From an uncultured Ruminiclostridium sp. (GTDB taxonomy: Bacteria; Bacillota; Clostridia; Oscillospirales; Ruminococcaceae): a DNA stretch of 47,255 bases. A program made the translations under genes and the position numbers. Below, piece after piece: positions 32,551 through 41,373 of the stretch (positions within the stretch are counted from its first letter, which is position 1; every line of letters begins with the position of its first letter). The notes beneath the pieces were generated by a model. The model was given only the letters and a program-made list of their open reading frames with translations, had not been told where the DNA came from and did not search any database. Where the stretch lies: the NCBI GenBank assembly GCA_905235805.1, contig CAJOMV010000030.1:1-47255 (forward strand), given 5' to 3'.

Positions 32551-33993
32551 ATGGCTGACAACAAGAAGCAGGTCACAGCGATAACCTCCATGGACGAGGA
32601 TTTCGCGCAGTGGTACACCGACATCGTAAAGAAAGCGGAGCTCGTCGAATATACGAGCGTGAAGGGCTGTTTAGCGATCAGACCCTATGGTTACGCTATA
32701 TGGGAGAACATTCAGAGAATACTGGACGGAATGTTCAAGGAACTGGGGCATGAAAATGTTTGTATGCCTATGTTCATACCCGAGAGTTTGCTTCAGAAGG
32801 AAAAGGACCACGTTGAGGGATTCGCTCCCGAGGCTGCGTGGGTAACTATCGGCGGCAGCGAGAAGCTCGAAGAGAAGCTCTGCGTACGCCCGACCTCGGA
32901 GACGCTGTTCTGCGAGCACTACAAGAACATAGTACACTCATATCGCGACCTGCCGAAGCTGTACAACCAGTGGGTGAGCGTAGTTCGCTGGGAAAAGACC
33001 ACAAGACCGTTCCTGCGCTCGAGAGAATTCCTGTGGCAGGAGGGTCATACCATACATGCTACCCCAGAGGAAGCGATAGAAGAAACCGAGAGAATGCTGA
33101 ACGTGTACGCAAAGTTCTGCGAGGACGCACTCGCAATGCCCGTTGTAAAGGGGCGCAAGACCGACAGCGACAAGTTCGCGGGCGCGGAGGCTACCTACGC
33201 TATCGAAGCACTGATGCACGACGGCAAGGCTCTTCAGGCGGGTACGTCACACTACTTCGGCGACGGCTTCGCGAGAGCATTTGACATCCAGTACGCAAAC
33301 AAGGACAATCAGCTCGTATATCCGCACCAGACAAGCTGGGGCGTTACCACAAGACTTATCGGCGCTATCATAATGACCCACGGCGACGACAGCGGGCTTG
33401 CGCTCCCGCCGGCTGTGGCACCGATACAGGCGGTGATAATCCCGATAGCACAGCACAAGGAGGGCGTTCTCGAAAAGGCGGGTGAGCTCCTCGACAGGCT
33501 GAAAAAAGCGGGTCTGCGCGTAAAGCTCGACGACAGCGAGAACTCCCCCGGCTGGAAGTTCTCGGAGTATGAAATGAAGGGCGTTCCGATAAGGATAGAG
33601 ATAGGTCCCAAGGATATTGAGAACGACCAGTGCGTTATCGTTACACGCCACAACGGCGAAAAGAGCTTCGTAAAGCTCGAAGACCTCGAAACAGCGGCGG
33701 CGGAAAAGCTGAAGGCAGTACACGACGGGCTCTATCAGAAGGCTCTCGAGAACCGTGAGAGACGCACCTACGCCTGCACGACCCTCGACGAGATAACCAA
33801 GGCTCTCGAGGAGAAGGGCGACGGCTTCATCAAGGCTATGTGGTGCGGCGAGGAAGCCTGCGAGGACGAGGTCAAGGCTAAGACCGGCGTCGGCTCCCGC
33901 TGCATTCCCTTCGAGCAGGAGCATATCTCCGATGTGTGCGTCTGCTGCGGCAAGCCCGCCAAGCAGCTCGTTTACTGGGGCAAGGCGTATTAA
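32551..33993 (+). CDS. proS: proline-tRNA ligase, eukaryote-like type
   Basis: This 480-residue class II ProRS is of the eukaryote/archaea-like type, which lacks the large editing insertion of bacterial-type enzymes. [12 protein letters not shown], motif 2 [16 protein letters not shown] and the [15 protein letters not shown] core are intact. An anticodon-binding domain and a C-terminal zinc-type domain ([12 protein letters not shown]) follow, and the chain ends in the characteristic GKAY tyrosine. Such enzymes occur in many Clostridia. No editing domain for Ala-tRNA-Pro is fused; a separate ProX-type protein would have to do that, and none is in the window. Confidence 0.96.
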   Translation: MADNKKQVTAITSMDEDFAQWYTDIVKKAELVEYTSVKGCLAIRPYGYAIWENIQRILDGMFKELGHENVCMPMFIPESLLQKEKDHVEGFAPEAAWVTIGGSEKLEEKLCVRPTSETLFCEHYKNIVHSYRDLPKLYNQWVSVVRWEKTTRPFLRSREFLWQEGHTIHATPEEAIEETERMLNVYAKFCEDALAMPVVKGRKTDSDKFAGAEATYAIEALMHDGKALQAGTSHYFGDGFARAFDIQYANKDNQLVYPHQTSWGVTTRLIGAIIMTHGDDSGLALPPAVAPIQAVIIPIAQHKEGVLEKAGELLDRLKKAGLRVKLDDSENSPGWKFSEYEMKGVPIRIEIGPKDIENDQCVIVTRHNGEKSFVKLEDLETAAAEKLKAVHDGLYQKALENRERRTYACTTLDEITKALEEKGDGFIKAMWCGEEACEDEVKAKTGVGSRCIPFEQEHISDVCVCCGKPAKQLVYWGKAY

Positions 33994-33996
33994 GCG

Positions 33997-34130
33997 TCGC
34001 CTTTCGGCGATCGGGTCGCTGGTTTTTCGCTTAGATGCGCGCGTCCATGCGCGCTTTTGGCGAAAAACTCAAAGCTTCGTGCTTTGAGCGCTCGAGACTT
34101 GGGGAAAACTTTTTGAAAAAAGTTTTCCCC
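33997..34130 (+). repeat. cluster of hairpins between proS and sortase
   Basis: Four consecutive structures follow the proS stop: TCGCC/GGCGA (33997-34010); GTTTTTCGC/GCGAAAAAC (34022-34068) with an inner GCGCGC pair; CTCAAAGC/GCTTTGAG (34068-34088); and a 14-bp perfect stem GGGGAAAACTTTTT / AAAAAGTTTTCCCC (34101-34130). The first shares GGCGAT-N-GGGTCGCTGG with 47160-47177. At least one probably ends proS transcription. No gene is seen here. Confidence 0.75.
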
Positions 34131-34227
34131 AAACCCCTTTCAAAAACTTCTGATAGCTTCGCGCTGAAAGTGGAAAGCTACTATAAATGACCGTAATTCC
34201 GTAAAATAACAGAAAGGCTATTTTGAG

Positions 34228-35400
34228 ATGAGAAAAACACGCAGAACATTTGCCGCGGCTGTGCTCGCCGCAGTAATGCTCCTCGCGGGCTGCCAGGAAC
34301 AGCCGCAGGTCGTTGAGAACGGCGGGATAGATACCGTGACCGAGCCCGTCACCGAGGCTACCACCGAGGAGACTACCACTGAAACTACTACCACCACAAA
34401 GGCTACTACGACCACCAAGAGAACTACCACAACTCCCCCGGAAACGGAACCTCCGGAGGAGACCACAGAAGAGACTACCACAGCTACGGCAGCTACAGCC
34501 GCACCGGCTCCCGCATACGTTGCTCCGGCAGTCACTACTGCTCCCGCTCAGACTGCGGCTCAGGCTATCGCCACCACACAGGCTCATGTGTCGGGTTACC
34601 GCTACGGCGACGTAAAATATGAGATAAAGCACGACTTCGAGTACATGAGAGACCTCAATACCGATTTCGTGGGCTGGCTCACTATCGCGGATACGCCCAT
34701 TGACCTGCCCATTCTGCAGGCTACGGACAACAAGTTCTACCTCGAGCATGATTTCTGGGGCGCATACGACTACACAAAGGTCGGCTGCTCCTTCGCGGAC
34801 TGCCATGTCCCGATAACCGAGACCTCCCGCCCCGACAATATCGTTATCTACGGACACAATATCCGCACAGGCGCGGGTCTCGCGAAGATAACCAACTACT
34901 ACCCCGCAAGATACGGCAGCCTCAATTTCTACATAACCCACCCCATAGTGAACTTCGAGTGCATTGACGGCACGCAGAGCCAGTATGTGGTATTCGCCGG
35001 TATGTTCGTAAACACCTCCACCAAGCATGGTGATGTGTTCAATTACTATCAGTTCCGCAACTTCTCCTCCGAAAGCCTGTTCTACGCCTATTTCGAAGCT
35101 GTGTTCGACAGAAGCGTGTTCTATAACCCCGACCTCGATATTAAATACGGCGACAAGTTCCTCACTCTCTCCACCTGCTACTATCCCTTCGGCGCAAATA
35201 TCGACACCCGCTTTGTTGTGTTCGCGCGGCAGATAAGAAAGGGCGAGACACAGGTCTCCACCCTCAACGCCTATACCAACAGAAGCCCGCTCTACTTCGA
35301 CTACTACTATCAGCTGAACGGCGGCAGCTGGGGAGGCAGGAAATGGCCGACAAGCCTTATAACAGGCTATGCGGAATGGCTCAAGAAAAACGGTTCATAA
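34228..35400 (+). CDS. class B sortase with lipoprotein signal
   Basis: This 390-residue protein begins with a short positively charged lipoprotein signal ending in LLAGC (Cys22). A Thr/Glu/Pro/Ala-rich linker of about 80 residues (about 36-118) and a sortase catalytic domain (about 140-385) follow. The catalytic His210 (YGHNIRTG), Cys317 (LSTCYYPFG) and Arg328 (DTRFVVFAR) are all present, and the class B helical insertion is seen before the Cys strand. Sortases join surface proteins or pilins to the wall or to each other. A usual sortase is held by an N-terminal membrane helix; here a lipid anchor and a long flexible stalk are predicted. No sortase substrate or pilin gene is adjacent. The ribosome binding site is weak. 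Confidence 0.9.
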   Translation: MRKTRRTFAAAVLAAVMLLAGCQEQPQVVENGGIDTVTEPVTEATTEETTTETTTTTKATTTTKRTTTTPPETEPPEETTEETTTATAATAAPAPAYVAPAVTTAPAQTAAQAIATTQAHVSGYRYGDVKYEIKHDFEYMRDLNTDFVGWLTIADTPIDLPILQATDNKFYLEHDFWGAYDYTKVGCSFADCHVPITETSRPDNIVIYGHNIRTGAGLAKITNYYPARYGSLNFYITHPIVNFECIDGTQSQYVVFAGMFVNTSTKHGDVFNYYQFRNFSSESLFYAYFEAVFDRSVFYNPDLDIKYGDKFLTLSTCYYPFGANIDTRFVVFARQIRKGETQVSTLNAYTNRSPLYFDYYYQLNGGSWGGRKWPTSLITGYAEWLKKNGS

Positions 35401-35410
35401 TATAATAGGC

Positions 35411-35702
35411 AAGACCGCCCGGACAACGACAGGACGTCGTAAAGAAGGTTTCCAAAAGCGCGCACGACGCGCGCATAAAAGAAACCTTCCAAACGACAGG
35501 ACGTCGTAAAGAAGGTTTCCAAAAGCGCGCACGACGCGCGCATAAAAGAAACCTTCCAAACGACAGGAAGTCGTAAAGAAGGTTTCCAAAAGCGCGCACG
35601 ACGCGCGCATAAAAGAAACCTTCCAAACGACAGGAAGTCGTAAAGAAGGTTCCCAAAAGCGCGCATAAAAGGAACCTTCAAAACACGGGCGGTCTTATTT
35701 TT
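35411..35702 (+). terminator. terminator arms enclosing the hairpin array
   Basis: AAGACCGCCCG (35411-35421) and CGGGCGGTCTT (35686-35696) are exact reverse complements, and ATTTTTA follows the second arm. They look like a normal terminator of the sortase gene, 11 bp long, whose loop has grown to 264 nt by insertion of the tandem hairpin array. Confidence 0.7.
35426..35685. repeat. four-copy 67-bp tandem hairpin array
   Basis: Units start at 35426, 35493, 35560 and 35627 with an exact 67-bp period. The first two appear identical, the third differs by one base, and the fourth has lost 11 bp. Each full unit holds hairpin A (ACGAC-5-GTCGT) and hairpin B (GAAGGTTTC / GAAACCTTC with an inner GCGCGC pair and loop ACGAC). 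In the fourth unit the B stem is GAAGGTTCC / GGAACCTTC, a compensatory pair of changes. The B loop ACGAC is complementary to the GTCGT arm of A. The period is not a multiple of 3, so frames across the array are not coding. Confidence 0.95.
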
Positions 35703-35799
35703 ACTCTGAACAGACGCACCTGTGATTTGCGGGAGCTTTCTCGTTTTATGGAAAATAACCATAGTTTTTGACTACTTTGTACAGAAATTTTGTAAATGC

Positions 35800-35828
35800 T
35801 TGCAATTTTTAGAAATCTGTGATATAAT
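35800..35828 (+). promoter_or_regulatory. sigma-A promoter of the EAL response regulator unit
   Basis: TTGCAA (35800-35805), a 17-bp spacer and TATAAT (35823-35828). A 6-bp hairpin AAGCGT/ACGCTT (35843-35860) lies in the leader. Confidence 0.8.
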
Positions 35829-35889
35829 GTTATGCGTATAATAAGCGTTATTTTACGCTTCGATACGAAAATACATCAGGAGAACAGAT

Positions 35890-37593
35890 ATGAGCGAAGA
35901 AGTGAAAAGACCGAGAGACGGCATACGCAGACTGGTCCTTATCGTGGACGATGAGCACGTCAACCGCAGACTGCTCGGGAAGATCATAGAAAAGGACTAC
36001 GACGTTATCTACGCCGAGGACGGCGAAGAGGCTATGGAGCAGATCAGAAAGCGTGAAAAGACGCTCTCGATGATACTGCTCGACCTTATAATGCCCAAAA
36101 TGGACGGCTATGAGGTGCTTGCTTTGCTGCACGACGACCCTAATCTTTCCAGAATACCCGTTATCGTACTTACCTCCGAAAGGACCGCCGAGGTCAAGAG
36201 CCTGCAGCTGGGTGCCGCGGACTTTATCCCGAAGCCGTATGATATGCCGGAGGTCATTCTCGCGCGAGTAAGGCGCTCCGTTGAGCTCGCCGAGGACAGC
36301 AGCATCATCAACGCCACCGAGAACGATACTCTGACCGGACTCTACACAAAAGAATACTTCTTCCAGCACAGCAGAAGGCACGACCAGTACTACCCCGATG
36401 AGCCTATGGACGCTCTCGTGCTGAACGTGAACCGCTTCCACCTTGTGAACGACCTGCACGGCAGACTGTTCGGCGACACGGTCATCACCTGCATCGCGGG
36501 ACAGATAAACCGCATACTCGATGACGCGGACGGTATCGCGTGCCGCTGCGAGGCTGACCAGTTCTACATATACGTCAACCACCGCGACAACTATGAGGCT
36601 ATGCTCAACCGCATAATCACCGAGCTGAGCGAGGTCACGGGACATTCGAGGTTAAGCATACGCATGGGCGTATATCAGAATGTCGATCAGTCCGTCGATA
36701 TCGAGACCCGCTTCGACAGGGCTGCTATCGCCTGCAACGCTCTCCGCGGCAACTACAATACCGCTTACGGCGTGTATGACGACAAAATGCACGAAAAGGA
36801 GCTGTACTCCGAGAAGCTCATCGGCGATATGGACGCGGGCGTCGAGGAGAGACAGTTCAAGGTATATTATCAGCCGAAGTTCAACATAAAGGGCGTTGAC
36901 CCGCTGCTTTGCAGCGCGGAGGCGCTGATACGCTGGCAGCACCCCGAGTACGGTCTCGTGGGACCGGGAGCCTTCGTACCGCTGTTCGAGGAGAACGGTC
37001 TGGTGAAGAAGCTCGACCACTATGTATGGCGTGAGGCAGCGGCACAGATAAAGCGCTGGAAGGACAAATTCGGCGTAACTATACCCGTCTCCGTAAATGT
37101 ATCGAGAATAGATATCAGCGACCCGAATTTCGAGCAGGAGATAACCGACATAGTCGCGGAAAACGGTCTCGAGCCGAGCGAATACCTCCTTGAGATAACA
37201 GAGTCCGCATATACCGACAACTCCGAGCAGATAGTCGAGACGGTCAAGAGACTGCGCGACAAGGGCTTCAGAGTGGAGATGGACGACTTCGGGTCGGGCT
37301 ACTCCTCGCTGAATATGCTCGCTTCCCTGCCTATCGACGCGCTGAAGCTGGATATGGCATTCATCAGGAAGATATGCGACGATGAGAAGGATCTTCGCAT
37401 GGTGCAGCTGATGATCGACATAGCCGACTTTATGAAAATACCGGTTATCGCAGAGGGCGTTGAGACTAAGGAGCAGTACGACCTTCTCAAGAAGGCGGGC
37501 TGCGACATCATACAGGGCTACTACTTCTCAAAGCCCGTTCCGCCCGAGGAATTTGAGAAATTCATCGAGGAAAGAGTAAACCACCGCTTATAA
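35890..37593 (+). CDS. response regulator with degenerate GGDEF and EAL domains
   Basis: This 567-residue protein has a receiver domain (about 12-135) with phosphoacceptor Asp65 in MILLDLIMPKMDG and Lys in KPYD. A GGDEF-like domain (about 145-290) follows, with EADQF in place of GGDEF, so it should not make c-di-GMP. The EAL domain (about 305-560) has EALIRW (Glu344), VNVSRID, LEITES, DDFGSGYSS, LKLD, AEGVE and IQGYYFSKP all conserved, so it should be an active c-di-GMP phosphodiesterase. Phosphorylation probably controls it. The next gene encodes a lone Hpt protein, a likely phosphate donor or sink. Confidence 0.94.
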   Translation: MSEEVKRPRDGIRRLVLIVDDEHVNRRLLGKIIEKDYDVIYAEDGEEAMEQIRKREKTLSMILLDLIMPKMDGYEVLALLHDDPNLSRIPVIVLTSERTAEVKSLQLGAADFIPKPYDMPEVILARVRRSVELAEDSSIINATENDTLTGLYTKEYFFQHSRRHDQYYPDEPMDALVLNVNRFHLVNDLHGRLFGDTVITCIAGQINRILDDADGIACRCEADQFYIYVNHRDNYEAMLNRIITELSEVTGHSRLSIRMGVYQNVDQSVDIETRFDRAAIACNALRGNYNTAYGVYDDKMHEKELYSEKLIGDMDAGVEERQFKVYYQPKFNIKGVDPLLCSAEALIRWQHPEYGLVGPGAFVPLFEENGLVKKLDHYVWREAAAQIKRWKDKFGVTIPVSVNVSRIDISDPNFEQEITDIVAENGLEPSEYLLEITESAYTDNSEQIVETVKRLRDKGFRVEMDDFGSGYSSLNMLASLPIDALKLDMAFIRKICDDEKDLRMVQLMIDIADFMKIPVIAEGVETKEQYDLLKKAGCDIIQGYYFSKPVPPEEFEKFIEERVNHRL

Positions 37594-37612
37594 GAAAAGG
37601 AGACAGACCGCT

Positions 37613-37963
37613 ATGATCACAATAGATAACCTCAGGGAATACGGCGCTGATGTGAACGAGGGCGTGAAGAGATGCCTCGACGATGAGGGGTTCTACATTG
37701 ACCTTGTGAAGAGCGTTATCCCCGACGAGCGTATACCGGAGCTTGAAAAGCATATCGCCGCTAAGGATTTCGACAAGGCGTTCGAGGTAGCTCACGCACT
37801 CAAGGGTATGTACGGCAACATTTCCCTCACTCCCATATATCAGCCTATCTGCCAGATAACGGAGCTTCTCCGCGAGAAGAAGGACGTGGACTATTCCGGG
37901 TATCTCGCAAAGGCAAAAGCCGAGAAGAAGCGTCTCGATGACCTCTACACGGCTCGCAAGTGA
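37613..37963 (+). CDS. Hpt domain phosphotransfer protein
   Basis: This 116-residue helical-bundle protein has the Hpt motif VAHALKGMYGNIS, in which the His is the phosphorylated residue. It stands alone, without a kinase domain, 19 bp after the REC-EAL gene and with AAAAGGAG upstream. It may relay phosphate to or from the REC domain of the preceding protein, which would need a hybrid histidine kinase elsewhere. The last helices (LLREKKDVDYSGYLAKAKAE) complete the four-helix bundle. Confidence 0.88.
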   Translation: MITIDNLREYGADVNEGVKRCLDDEGFYIDLVKSVIPDERIPELEKHIAAKDFDKAFEVAHALKGMYGNISLTPIYQPICQITELLREKKDVDYSGYLAKAKAEKKRLDDLYTARK

Positions 37964-37968
37964 TCATG

Positions 37969-38007
37969 AATTCTCCGATACGGATACTGCGCATCGGAGA
38001 ATTTTTT
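37969..38007 (+). terminator. terminator-like hairpin just before the MCP gene
   Basis: The 11-bp perfect stem AATTCTCCGAT / ATCGGAGAATT with a 13-nt loop is followed by a run of T (38002-38007). It ends only 17 nt before the MCP start codon, with the ribosome binding site AAAGGA right after it. It may be a partial terminator that lowers MCP expression relative to the signalling genes upstream. Confidence 0.8.
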
Positions 38008-38024
38008 AGAAAGGAACTATATCC

Positions 38025-39842
38025 ATGAAAACATCAATGAAAAAGCGTCTGTTACGGCTCGGAATACTCTGCGCGGGTATCGGCTCGTTCGCTGTCGCGA
38101 TAGTCGCCTGCGGTATCATAATGGTCATTGAGAACCAATTCTCGGACGCTTTCGGCAGTACCATAACAAACGCCGCCGTAAGCTCGATGCAGGAGGAGTC
38201 CGAATACCTCCCCGCGGGTCTCGAGAACGTGGAGCCCGGCGGAGACAGCGATATCTTCAATATCGTGTTCGCGCTCGGAGACAGCGTCGGATATGACTAC
38301 AGCGACTTCATCTCCGACAGCAGAGGTCTTGCGGCAGGTAAGATCAACATTGCGTATATCCCCTCCGCAAGGAAAAACCTCATCGCCTACAACAGAGGCT
38401 CCGATATCATAGTCGGCGAGCTCGATGAGGATTACTTCGACTACGCGATCAACATAATGGGCGGAGACGGCACTTACGGATACATGATAAACAGCAGCAC
38501 GGGTGAGATACTGCTCTCGACCAACAAGAACGAGTGCGGCTCAAGCGTGTCCGGCAAGTCCGAATATACCGAGGTGTTCAATGCCGCCAAATCGGGCAAG
38601 TCCGCACATTCCGGCAGCGCTTTGTCCTCCGTGCTCGTGTACTCCATGCCCCTGCCGGACAATCCCGAATTCACCATTTTCTACTGCACCGATTCCTCGA
38701 ACGTGTACCGCGCAGGCAAGATCGGCATTATGCTGATGTTCCTGTGGGCTGCGTTGCTGACCAGCGTGGGTGTCATTGTGTCGATCGGCGTCGCAAAGAA
38801 GATAGCCGGGTCGATAACACCCACCGTGGAATGTCTCGACAAGTTCTCGAACGGCGTGATAGACAGCTCCTTCAAGGCAAATGACCGCGGCGACGAGACC
38901 GAGGAGCTTTCAAGAGCTATGGAAAAGACTATCACAAACCTCGGTATGTACATAAGAGATATAGATTCGATGCTTTCCGAAATAGCGGAGGGCAACCTCA
39001 CCGCCGAGAGCAGCTGCGTATATGAGGGCGATTTCAACAATATCAGGGTATCCCTCGACAAGATATCCTCCTCCCTCAAGGGCACCATCGGCACCATAAG
39101 ACAGGCCGGCGAGCAGGTGAGCAGCGGCGTGGATCTCCTCGCAAGCGGCGCGCAGAGCCTTGCGGACAACTCCTCCACAGAGGCGAGCACTATCAAGGAG
39201 CTCGATTCTCTCGTTAAGAACATCAACGGCAATGTCACCGCAAATGCAGAGATGACCGAGCGTATGCTGGGACTCTCCGAGCAGACTGTGCGCAACGTCG
39301 AGACAGGCAACGAGAATATGCGCAACCTCAGCAGCGCTATCGAGGACATCAGAAAAGCGTCCGAGGAAATACAGTCTATCGCTAAGCTGATAGATGACAT
39401 CGCTTTCCAGACAAATATCCTTGCGCTCAACGCGGCAGTAGAGGCTGCGCGCGCAGGCGACGCGGGCAAGGGCTTCGCGGTAGTCGCGGACGAGGTGCGC
39501 AACCTCGCAAGCAAGTCCGCGGACGCAGCCAAAGACGCTGTGCAGGTAATAGCTCGCTGTGTGGCGGCGGTAAATCAGGGCGTTCAGCTCAACGAATCCG
39601 CAAGCCGCTCCCTCTCCGAGGTCAGCGAGTCTGTGCAGGAATTCAGCGCGCTCGTGGGCAAGATAGCGGATTCCTCCAGCCAGCAGGCGCGTGATATCGG
39701 CACCGTCAACGCGGGTCTGACAGGCATAACCACCGTAGTACAGAGCAATGCCGCCACCGCGCAGCAGTCCGCCGCAAGCTCGGAGGAGCTGGCAAGTCAG
39801 GCTCAGATACTCGAGCAGCAGCTCAGACATTTCAGAATATGA
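38025..39842 (+). CDS. methyl-accepting chemotaxis-type receptor
   Basis: This 605-residue protein has a first membrane helix (about 10-33), an extracytoplasmic sensor domain (about 35-228, Cache-like in size) and a second helix (about 230-255). A HAMP domain (about 255-310) and a long helical signalling domain follow. The hairpin tip has the conserved [20 protein letters not shown] and [16 protein letters not shown]. It should relay an outside signal to CheA/CheW, though those genes are not in the window, so it could serve a non-motility pathway. The stop overlaps the dtd start by 4 bp (ATGA). Confidence 0.95.
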   Translation: MKTSMKKRLLRLGILCAGIGSFAVAIVACGIIMVIENQFSDAFGSTITNAAVSSMQEESEYLPAGLENVEPGGDSDIFNIVFALGDSVGYDYSDFISDSRGLAAGKINIAYIPSARKNLIAYNRGSDIIVGELDEDYFDYAINIMGGDGTYGYMINSSTGEILLSTNKNECGSSVSGKSEYTEVFNAAKSGKSAHSGSALSSVLVYSMPLPDNPEFTIFYCTDSSNVYRAGKIGIMLMFLWAALLTSVGVIVSIGVAKKIAGSITPTVECLDKFSNGVIDSSFKANDRGDETEELSRAMEKTITNLGMYIRDIDSMLSEIAEGNLTAESSCVYEGDFNNIRVSLDKISSSLKGTIGTIRQAGEQVSSGVDLLASGAQSLADNSSTEASTIKELDSLVKNINGNVTANAEMTERMLGLSEQTVRNVETGNENMRNLSSAIEDIRKASEEIQSIAKLIDDIAFQTNILALNAAVEAARAGDAGKGFAVVADEVRNLASKSADAAKDAVQVIARCVAAVNQGVQLNESASRSLSEVSESVQEFSALVGKIADSSSQQARDIGTVNAGLTGITTVVQSNAATAQQSAASSEELASQAQILEQQLRHFRI

Positions 39843-40315
39843 GATTTGTTATACAGCGCGTAACACGCGCATCCGTGACCGTTGACGGGGAGGCCGTCGG
39901 CGCGATAGGAAAGGGATTTCTCGTTTTCATCGGTATTTCCGGGGAGGATACAAGGCAGATAGCCGACAAGATGACAGATAAGCTCCTCGGGCTGCGGATA
40001 TTCGACGACGAGGAGGGCAAGACCAACCTCTCGCTCGAAGCAGTGGGCGGCGAACTTCTGCTCATCTCGCAGTTCACGCTCTACGCGGACTGCCGGAAGG
40101 GCTTCCGACCGTCGTTCGTCAAGGCGGGAGCTCCCGACATGGCAAATGAACTGTACGAGTACATCATCGCACAGTGCGCAAAGCAATACCACACCGAGAA
40201 GGGCATTTTCGGAGCCGATATGAAGGTGGAGCTGCTCAACGACGGTCCCTTCACCATAATACTCGACAGCGACAGCATAGTAAAAGGAGAGAGAAATGGA
40301 TTACAGCAAGCTTGA
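39839..40315 (+). CDS. dtd: D-aminoacyl-tRNA deacylase
   Basis: This 158-residue DTD enzyme frees D-amino acids, and glycine from tRNA-Ala, for proofreading. The signature [20 protein letters not shown] is intact. The substrate-screening cis-GlyPro loop reads [11 protein letters not shown], with Phe in place of the usual Val. [13 protein letters not shown] is the typical start. It overlaps the MCP gene by 4 bp and the SGNH gene by 20 bp, so all three are probably translated from one mRNA. Confidence 0.95.
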   Translation: MRFVIQRVTRASVTVDGEAVGAIGKGFLVFIGISGEDTRQIADKMTDKLLGLRIFDDEEGKTNLSLEAVGGELLLISQFTLYADCRKGFRPSFVKAGAPDMANELYEYIIAQCAKQYHTEKGIFGADMKVELLNDGPFTIILDSDSIVKGERNGLQQA

Positions 40316-41060
40316 TTTCGGCGTTGACGGCGACAGCATCACCGCCGGTGAACAATGGTCATATCATGTATTTAAAAGACTGGGATTTGCCTCCCACCAT
40401 AACGTCGCTATCGGCAGCGCGGTCTGGTACAAGCGCACCCTCACCTGCTCCGCCGGCAGTGTCACCACACAGGACTATAACGACCCCGATTTCGCGGGCT
40501 TCAGTGACGGGTGGCTCGAGACAGATGACCCGGACGAGCTCCAGAAACGCGCCAACAACTGCGCCGTGGTGCACATTCAGAGGTTCCTTGCAGATGTAAA
40601 AAGCGGAGTCGCTCAAAAGCCCGATGTCTTCGCTTTTGCCATGGGTACCAACGACGATATCCATTTCCTCGGGGACGCGGACAGGGCGCTCACCGGCAAG
40701 TCCCTCGAAAATAACGAGAATATCAACCTGTTCACCGAAGCGGGCGCAATGCGCTGGTGCATACAGACGATAGCCGAAAACTTCCCCGATGCGCGCATTT
40801 TCGTGCTCACCCCTCTCCAGACCGGCAACCCCGAGCACAACGCAAAGATCGAGAAGCAGATATCTCAGATATTCACTAAGGTCGCGGGCGCGATGAGTGT
40901 GCGGCTCGTGGACTGCTTCCACAATTCCGGCATCTGCGAGAAATTTGAGCTCAAGGACGCCGAGGGTCGCTACCTCCGCGACGGTCTCCACCCTAAGGAG
41001 AACGGTCAGGCTCTCGAGGGTGCTTTCGCTGCTGCGGAGATCGGCAATCACCTGTTTTAA
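40296..41060 (+). CDS. SGNH/GDSL family hydrolase
   Basis: This 254-residue esterase-type protein has the SGNH blocks. Nucleophile Ser lies in [13 protein letters not shown], a Gly at NVAIGSAVW, Asn in AMGTNDD, and Asp/His in DGLHPKENG. No signal peptide is present, so it acts in the cytosol. Such enzymes remove acyl groups from lipids or sugars; the substrate is not known. AAAAGGAGAGAG stands before its ATG, inside the end of dtd, giving a 20-bp overlap. Confidence 0.9.
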   Translation: MDYSKLDFGVDGDSITAGEQWSYHVFKRLGFASHHNVAIGSAVWYKRTLTCSAGSVTTQDYNDPDFAGFSDGWLETDDPDELQKRANNCAVVHIQRFLADVKSGVAQKPDVFAFAMGTNDDIHFLGDADRALTGKSLENNENINLFTEAGAMRWCIQTIAENFPDARIFVLTPLQTGNPEHNAKIEKQISQIFTKVAGAMSVRLVDCFHNSGICEKFELKDAEGRYLRDGLHPKENGQALEGAFAAAEIGNHLF

Positions 41061-41075
41061 CAGGGAAAGAGGAAG

Positions 41076-41138
41076 ATGGAAGGAAAGGCGGATTGCTTCG
41101 CGTTCACCCCGCCGGTACACGTGCCTGACGATAGTTAA
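41076..41138 (+). CDS. possible 20-residue peptide
   Basis: A short frame follows the SGNH gene by 15 bp with AAAGAGGAAG directly before the ATG. It would read MEGKADCFAF followed by TPPVHVPDDS, and a strong terminator lies just downstream. Nothing in it is recognised, and chance is quite possible. It is recorded because it has a ribosome binding site and fits between gene and terminator. Confidence 0.25.
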   Translation: MEGKADCFAFTPPVHVPDDS

Positions 41139-41146
41139 GAATACAG

Positions 41147-41184
41147 AAAGCCTGTCATATATTGCTATATGACAGGCTTTTGCT
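41147..41184. terminator. bidirectional terminator
   Basis: A 14-bp perfect stem (AAAGCCTGTCATAT / ATATGACAGGCTTT) with loop ATTGCT has A-rich and T-rich flanks. It ends the + signalling and SGNH unit. Confidence 0.92.
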
Positions 41185-41277
41185 ATCCTTTACTCTGAAC
41201 AGGCGCAGTTCCTACCCCCGCTGCAGGGCGAAACAATTGCTCTTTCCGGAAGAAGAGTGGGGTCAAGGGGAGGGAGG

Positions 41278-41373
41278 GAACCCACTTTCTCCTAGAGAAA
41301 GTGGGTTCTCTTCCTTCCCTTGGCGGCGCCAGCCGCTGGCTCAAGCGCGAGCGACCCATGAAAGCGCGGTACC
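41278..41373. repeat. hairpin and dispersed-repeat remnant after spoIVB
   Basis: A 14-bp perfect stem GAACCCACTTTCTC / GAGAAAGTGGGTTC with a 3-nt loop (41278-41308) is followed by a diverged copy of the dispersed repeat (about 41337-41375). That copy resembles 47135-47190 on the other strand (GGGTCGCT, GCGCTTGAG). The rest of 41185-41277 shows no gene or clear element. Confidence 0.6.

Noticed and set aside
35426..35685. CRISPR array
   Set aside because: The whole 67-bp unit is repeated, so there are no unique spacers, and no cas gene is in the window.
35367..35762. Open frames on the - strand over the 67-bp array
   Set aside because: The 67-bp period shifts frame at each unit, so the same peptide appears in turn in three frames. 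There is no ribosome binding site, and the region is explained by hairpins.
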